Source of the DNA: Drosophila pseudoobscura
Lineage: Eukaryota; Arthropoda; Insecta; Diptera; Drosophilidae
Direction: 5' to 3'
Assembly: GCF_009870125.1 (NCBI RefSeq)
Contig: NC_046681.1
Coordinates: 9,809,001-9,873,000, forward strand
Length of the DNA: 64,000 nt
This document shows positions 59,599-64,000 of the stretch, one piece after another. A program made the translations under genes and the position numbers. Position 1 is the first letter of the stretch, and each line of letters starts with the position of its first letter. The notes under the pieces are model-generated. The model was not told the origin of the DNA. It saw only the letters and a program-made list of their open reading frames with translations, and ran no database searches.

Positions 59599-61149
59599 TT
59601 AAATCCGAAAATTGTGCTTCAGTGGCAGCGAAAACGGACTAAACCAATCTCGATGAAAAACAGCTAATAAATCTGTGCGAAGACTGTTGTTATTGTATAC
59701 CATGTCGTGGAGGACTAGTCCCACACCAGCCGAGTAAGTGAATTGCTCCCCCGACCAGCTGGAGGTTCCAATATAGACGACATCCTCCGTGACCATGTAG
59801 GAATTATGACTGACACGTCCGTGGGCGATCTTTTCGTGAGCCTCTGTGGTGGGAACCACAAAGCGGCGCTGCAAAATGAGAAAGATAAGTTCATGCTGAT
59901 GTCAATTTTATGCCTCACCCACAATTTCTATGTCGACTTCTTCCCTCAGCTGGGAGAGGGCCTGCAGCGAGCGTAGAAAGTGATCTTCGCTTGGATCGGA
60001 ATACTTCCACCAGGATATGAGCAGTTTGATGACCACTCCTCTTTCGACGGCAGCCTTGCGCAGAGCATTATCTATAAGCGGCCAATATTCTACCTGGCTT
60101 TCGTGCCTCAATAATGGATAATAATCCACCAAAGCAATGCAGACGAGTTCCGTCGCCTTGTCGATGGCATTAAGGACGGCATCTAGTTCATGCGCACGCC
60201 CTGAGGCCGCCAGCGGAGGCGGTGAACTGGAGATGTAGGCGTGCATTGTGTAATTCATGTTCACATTTAGCAGCAATGGTCGCCGCTGATTGATGTTCGT
60301 GTGATAGATCCAGGGCCAGTAGCTGGGCATATCGTTGCTGCCCAAGTACCAATAGGCCTTGAAAATCTTCCCCAGATCACGGGTCAGATGGGGACAGTTT
60401 TGCCCCAAAACACCCATTTCCTTGCGCTGGCTCAGCGATCGCCAGTCCATGTTGGCGCTGCCTAGGTAGAAGTGCTGTCCATCCACAATCCAAAAATTTC
60501 CGCGCAGCCGCTCAACTGCCACCACATCGGCAGCCCCGTAGTTGGAGAAGATCCTGGCGTCCGCATGCCAGATACTCTCCTGGCTGCGGTTCAGGGCGAT
60601 TCGTATGCGCAGTTTCGGCCTACCCGCATCGCCGTTGGAGAGCAGGCGCTGAAAGAGCTGATCCCCATGCTGAGTGCTGCTGCTGTCATTGACACCGACA
60701 CCGCGTAGCGTCCAGTAGGGTGCGGCAATGTCCACAGAGGTCTTTGCCTTGCCCAGCAGCAGCTGCCAGGCCTCGAACGTACTGAGGGTCATCACCATCA
60801 ACTGAGGGTGGTTGCTGCCGCTGTAGTTGAGGCCTGTGGGCAGGCTCTCCACCAGCTGGAGTTGGCATGGAAACGCGGCCGCAACTGGGCCAGGGGTGCT
60901 TGCGTCTGCCCCCTCGTTGCGGTGGAAGGTCTCCCAAGGCAACAGCAGGACTATCAGCACAAGAACGAACAGTATGAAAACTGGTATGATGTACCCGTGA
61001 CCACAGCAGCACACTTCTCGCTCATCTCGCGCGACAATATTGCAGTTTGGCCGCCTGCAGCAGGATGAGGTTGATGGAATGTGATCTGCTTGTGTGGCCA
61101 CTGGCTGGTAGTCCACGGGTATGTCCTGAACCCCACGACGCTCTGACAT
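59599..61149 (-). CDS. PLD3/PLD4-like protein B, catalytic residues lost
   Basis: Exons 59923-61149 and 59599-59868 give 498 residues. The single intron sits at exactly the same codon as in PLD3-like A, so the two are duplicates. A type II layout is kept, with a membrane segment at about 53-71 after a Cys-rich stretch. The first HKD reads RGNFWIVD where A has HTKLWIVD, so H is R216 and K is N218; D223 stays. The second reads SHNSYMVTE, where K is S432 and H430 stays (E in place of D also occurs in human PLD3, so that is not a loss). The fold signatures GSANMDWR and GTSSWSG remain, and the frame is intact. Most likely an expressed pseudoenzyme. The start is the ATG at 61149; an upstream ATG (61192) is in another frame. 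Confidence 0.9.
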
Positions 61150-61706
61150 GGCGCTTGTCCCTGGCTGACTCTGACTGCGCTTCAACAAACATGTTTCCCA
61201 GTGTTTTACTTATTTATTATTCGCACAGTTGTTAGAAATGGGCCGCCCGCCTACGCAAACAAACGGGCCAGTAATGGGTAGCACCAGCGAGCGTACGATT
61301 AACCCATTGTCGACCAGTAGGTATTAAAATACACTCCAACAAAGAGATGAAGGTTGAAGAATTTTACCGAAGTTCAGGTGAAAGATGTCGTGGTAATTTT
61401 TTTCGAAGTAACGAAAAGATGAATCTACAAGAATAATTTGCAAGAAGTATTATTTTCCACGGTTTAACTAAAGTTTGTCACCTGTTTAAATAAATGTGGG
61501 TTAAGTGGGTGGAACTCTCGCACACTGGCGGGACCCCCACTGCATCCGCGGTTCGCAGTCTGTTTTCTGTTGTGTTAAAATCTTCCGGCTGAGAGGGCTG
61601 AAAATTTTGATACGCGGCTGGGCTTGAACTTGGAACTTTTTGTGCTGTAATCAAATCTCGACGTGTTCTCTACGTACTTGCATATTAGGCAAATAAACGC
61701 GAAATA
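61150..61706. promoter_or_regulatory. Divergent PLD3-like B/aconitase interval with repeat
   Basis: The stretch at about 61290-61510 resembles the region before the DDX47 gene: CGATTAACCCATTGT, ATCTACAAGAAnAATTTGCAA, TATTTTCC, then GGGTTAAGTGGG, in the same order. Aconitase 5'UTR probably starts near 61550. I found no CAGTGN iron-responsive loop in it. Confidence 0.55.
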
Positions 61707-64000
61707 ATGGCTGCGAGACTAATGAGTGCCCAGGCACAGGTACGTTGATTGCCGCGCGTTTGTGTTCTGCCTGCCTATCGTGCGAATTTCCAATAGAAAC
61801 CTAAACCTACGTACACCCCAATCAAATTTTATCAAGACTGGAGGAACAGTGCAATAACAAAAAAATACGTGAAAAATCATGCGTATTCATGTGCAGGATC
61901 TTTAGGATGGGGAAAAGTGGCCAATATTTTTGCTCAGTTCTTTTCTAACCTAAAAACGAAATCAAAAGTTGTTACCTAACACCGAGGTACATTGTGATAG
62001 TGATTCCCATCCGTTCCCTCCTATCCCCTGCCGTCCCTACTCCATGGCTAAGCTACAAACGCATCTCTTGGTTGGAAAAGGCTGGTGCATCAGTGGGCGG
62101 TGCATTTCAATTAACACCATTTTGGATCTATTATAATTTGCATTTACATAATAGTTGCGCTGCCTGCCGTGGGTTATTTAACCAGGAGATTCGCTAGCAT
62201 ATATCTTGGGTCCGGTCGGTCCGTCTTATCTGTGACAGGTTTACTTACATTCAAGATAATGCCTACAACTAAATATAGCTTCAATTAAATGTTTCTTAGC
62301 AATTGTATCACGCGCTCGGCAATGGTTTTTTGCAAAGGCTTCACTGTACGGTGTTCTGTACTGTCTGTGGCTTGCCAACAAGTTAATGACCCTATTTGTC
62401 GACGTAATTGCATTGCAGTTTCCATTTTGTTTGGCTTTCTTTTGGTTTCTAGAATGTTGCAACAATGTACAAATTAATCGGGTGATATTTGCTTTTATAT
62501 GTAAATTGGATTACATACATATATTGAAATGATTTATCATTCGTTTATCTGATAAATATACATTTTTATCTAGTACATAACTACATATGTATATATTTAT
62601 TAAAAGCTTATCATCATTTGTATATAAATGTGTATTATTTAATAGATTCATTGTGCCAGTTCATTGATCTTAATAATTTTGCACAATATAAAATATAGTA
62701 GCAAAACCCGTGACTCTTATGCAAATGTGTACGTGTGTGTATGCATGTAGATGAGTATGTATATCTGGAATATACAATCAGCTGTCCACATAACGAGCAG
62801 TTAATAGCATCCACTTTTTAGATTTTCAAGATATACTTGCAGCTACATTGTGCATGTGAATTTTTCCAAAATATAAATAACAATTCCCCAAACATTACGC
62901 GACAGCGGAACGATCGCGGGATTATCGATACGATATAACGATAGAGTTGAGATATTTTAATTCTTGAGCCTCTTGTAAAGCTGGTTACATGAGAAAATAC
63001 GTTTGCATTGGAAAGTGGCAATAGTTTGAGCTAATTTTGATACTATAATATATTATATTTTAACATGTTATTGACGCGGCATCTTTATGGTCAACTCGAG
63101 ACGCACAAGCGAATGCTGAACAAGAGAATGCTCGAGAATTGTACAACAAGAGTATACTTGTCGTCTGCATGAAGCCACAAATTGATGATCGACTATAGCT
63201 TCTACTGTATTTAGTAGATCAAACCCTTATCAAGCACCTATCTAATATAGGCTCTTAATTACGATTTAGACATTTCCTTGATAACGCGGCTTCAATCAAA
63301 TTAATGTTGAGAGGGCCCGTGACATGTTAATCTAGTGTTTATTACGCTCTAAACGAATCCATCAAAAAAGAAACAAGCACAGTGTCCCCCCCAACCAAAC
63401 GATTTGATAATAAACCAGTCGGTAGGGAAAGCAGACGGATGGAGGCTGCACTGTACTGTCCCGGTTGTTGACTTTAGTGAGAATATGTGCTAATTATACG
63501 ATGTACGATCTTGATCTGGTTTTTCAGGTGTGCAGGCTGGGCAAAAATGTTGTCAGCGAAACAGCGATGGTGCGCCAGTTCCATGCCTCCTGCTACTCGG
63601 CCTCGAAGGTGGCCCTGTCCAAGTTCGACTCGGACGTCTTCATGCCGTACGAGAAGCTGAACCAGCGACTGGATGTGGTTCGCAGTCGCCTCAATCGCCC
63701 GCTGACGCTGTCGGAGAAGGTGCTGTACTCGCATTTGGATGATCCCGCCAATCAGGATATTGAGCGCGGCACCTCGTATCTGCGCCTGCGTCCCGATCGC
63801 GTGGCCATGCAGGATGCCACTGCCCAGATGGCTCTGCTGCAGTTCATCTCGTCCGGCCTGAAGCGAGTGGCCGTGCCCTCGACGGTGCATTGCGATCACT
63901 TGATCGAAGCGCAGGTTGGTGGCGTTAAGGATTTGGCCCGCGCCAAGGATCTGAATCGCGAGGTCTACGATTTCCTGGCCAGCACCTGCGCCAAGTATGG
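61707..64000 (+). CDS. mAcon1: Mitochondrial aconitase, 5' part (runs off window)
   Basis: Aconitase turns citrate into isocitrate in the TCA cycle and needs a 4Fe-4S cluster. Exon 1 is 61707-61739 ([11 protein letters not shown]); exon 2 begins at 63528 ([19 protein letters not shown]) and is open to the window end. The first about 30 residues are basic and hydroxyl-rich, a mitochondrial targeting sequence. Aconitase marks are [20 protein letters not shown] and [13 protein letters not shown], the latter close to the active site. About 168 residues are visible. The Fe-S cysteines lie outside the window. The symbol comes from family and gene order (CG9244). Confidence 0.94.
61740..63527 (+). 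other. mAcon1: Aconitase intron 1
   Basis: A 1.8-kb AT-rich intron splits the targeting peptide. A DRE TATCGATA lies at 62923-62930, next to further CGATA repeats, so an internal promoter or enhancer is possible. No gene or transposon is recognised in it. Confidence 0.6.

Noticed and set aside
61540-61706. Iron-responsive element in the aconitase 5'UTR
   Set aside because: Mammalian mitochondrial aconitase has one, but I could not find a CAGTGN loop with a bulged stem here.
1-64000. tRNA, rRNA, CRISPR, or retrovirus-like elements
   Set aside because: No tRNA-like pattern, no rRNA sequence, no regular spacer array, and no reverse transcriptase, integrase, capsid-like frame or paired long terminal repeats were recognised.

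Overview
The window is eukaryotic and comes from a Drosophila chromosome. It has short introns with GT-AG borders, Drosophila housekeeping promoter motifs (DRE TATCGATA, motif 1, motif 6/7 composites), AT-rich introns and 3'UTRs, and a run of genes whose order I recognise from D. melanogaster 39B on 2L (Muller element B): Nhe2, Dap160, the DDX47 helicase CG9253, deadlock, E2f2, Mpp6, Coq3, a PLD3-like gene, nibbler, Noc2 and mitochondrial aconitase. Dispersed repeats and extra local duplications suggest a species other than D. melanogaster, perhaps obscura-group-like, but the species call is a guess.

Layout. 1-26.2 kb is one large gene, Nhe2 (+), a Na+/H+ exchanger with about 18 coding exons, long repeat-bearing introns and several alternative 3' coding ends. 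26.2-29.75 kb is AT-rich non-coding DNA between convergent genes, mostly presumed 3'UTR. 29.75-33.93 kb is Dap160/intersectin (-), which shares a compact promoter with an intronless BTB-BACK gene (+, 34.8-36.1 kb). 37.0-38.8 kb is the DDX47 helicase (+). 39.6-44.4 kb is deadlock (-), with a broken partial duplicate of its 3' end just downstream. 46.2-47.5 kb is E2f2 (-). 48.1-49.8 kb holds two adjacent MADF genes (-). The rest is a dense housekeeping block: Mpp6 (+), Coq3 (-), PLD3-like A (+), nibbler (-), Noc2 (+), an NDUFAF2-like gene (-), PLD3-like B (-) and the first part of aconitase (+), which runs off the end.

How the genes fit together. Many neighbours are head-to-head pairs sharing short promoters (Dap160/BTB, MADF/Mpp6, Coq3/PLD, nibbler/Noc2). 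The DDX47 and Noc2 genes, both in ribosome biogenesis, each have a CACGTG E-box near the start. Two genes belong to small-RNA pathways: deadlock (piRNA cluster transcription) and nibbler (3' trimming of miRNAs and piRNAs).

The most striking structure is inside deadlock. Between its short N-terminal exons and its long C-terminal exon lies a tandem array of small phase-0 exons, each with a near-identical intron of about 59 bp. The exons are clearly related to each other and fall into a long and a short type. An 805-bp interval in the array holds a decayed exon and foreign-looking sequence. A 370-bp hAT-type MITE with a perfect 8-bp target duplication sits between the deadlock coding start and its motif-6 promoter array. 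Together these suggest rapid repeat-driven change in a piRNA-pathway gene. A second notable point is PLD3-like B, which has lost both catalytic HxK pairs while its neighbour keeps them. I saw no retrovirus-like or Polinton-like element, CRISPR array, tRNA or rRNA.
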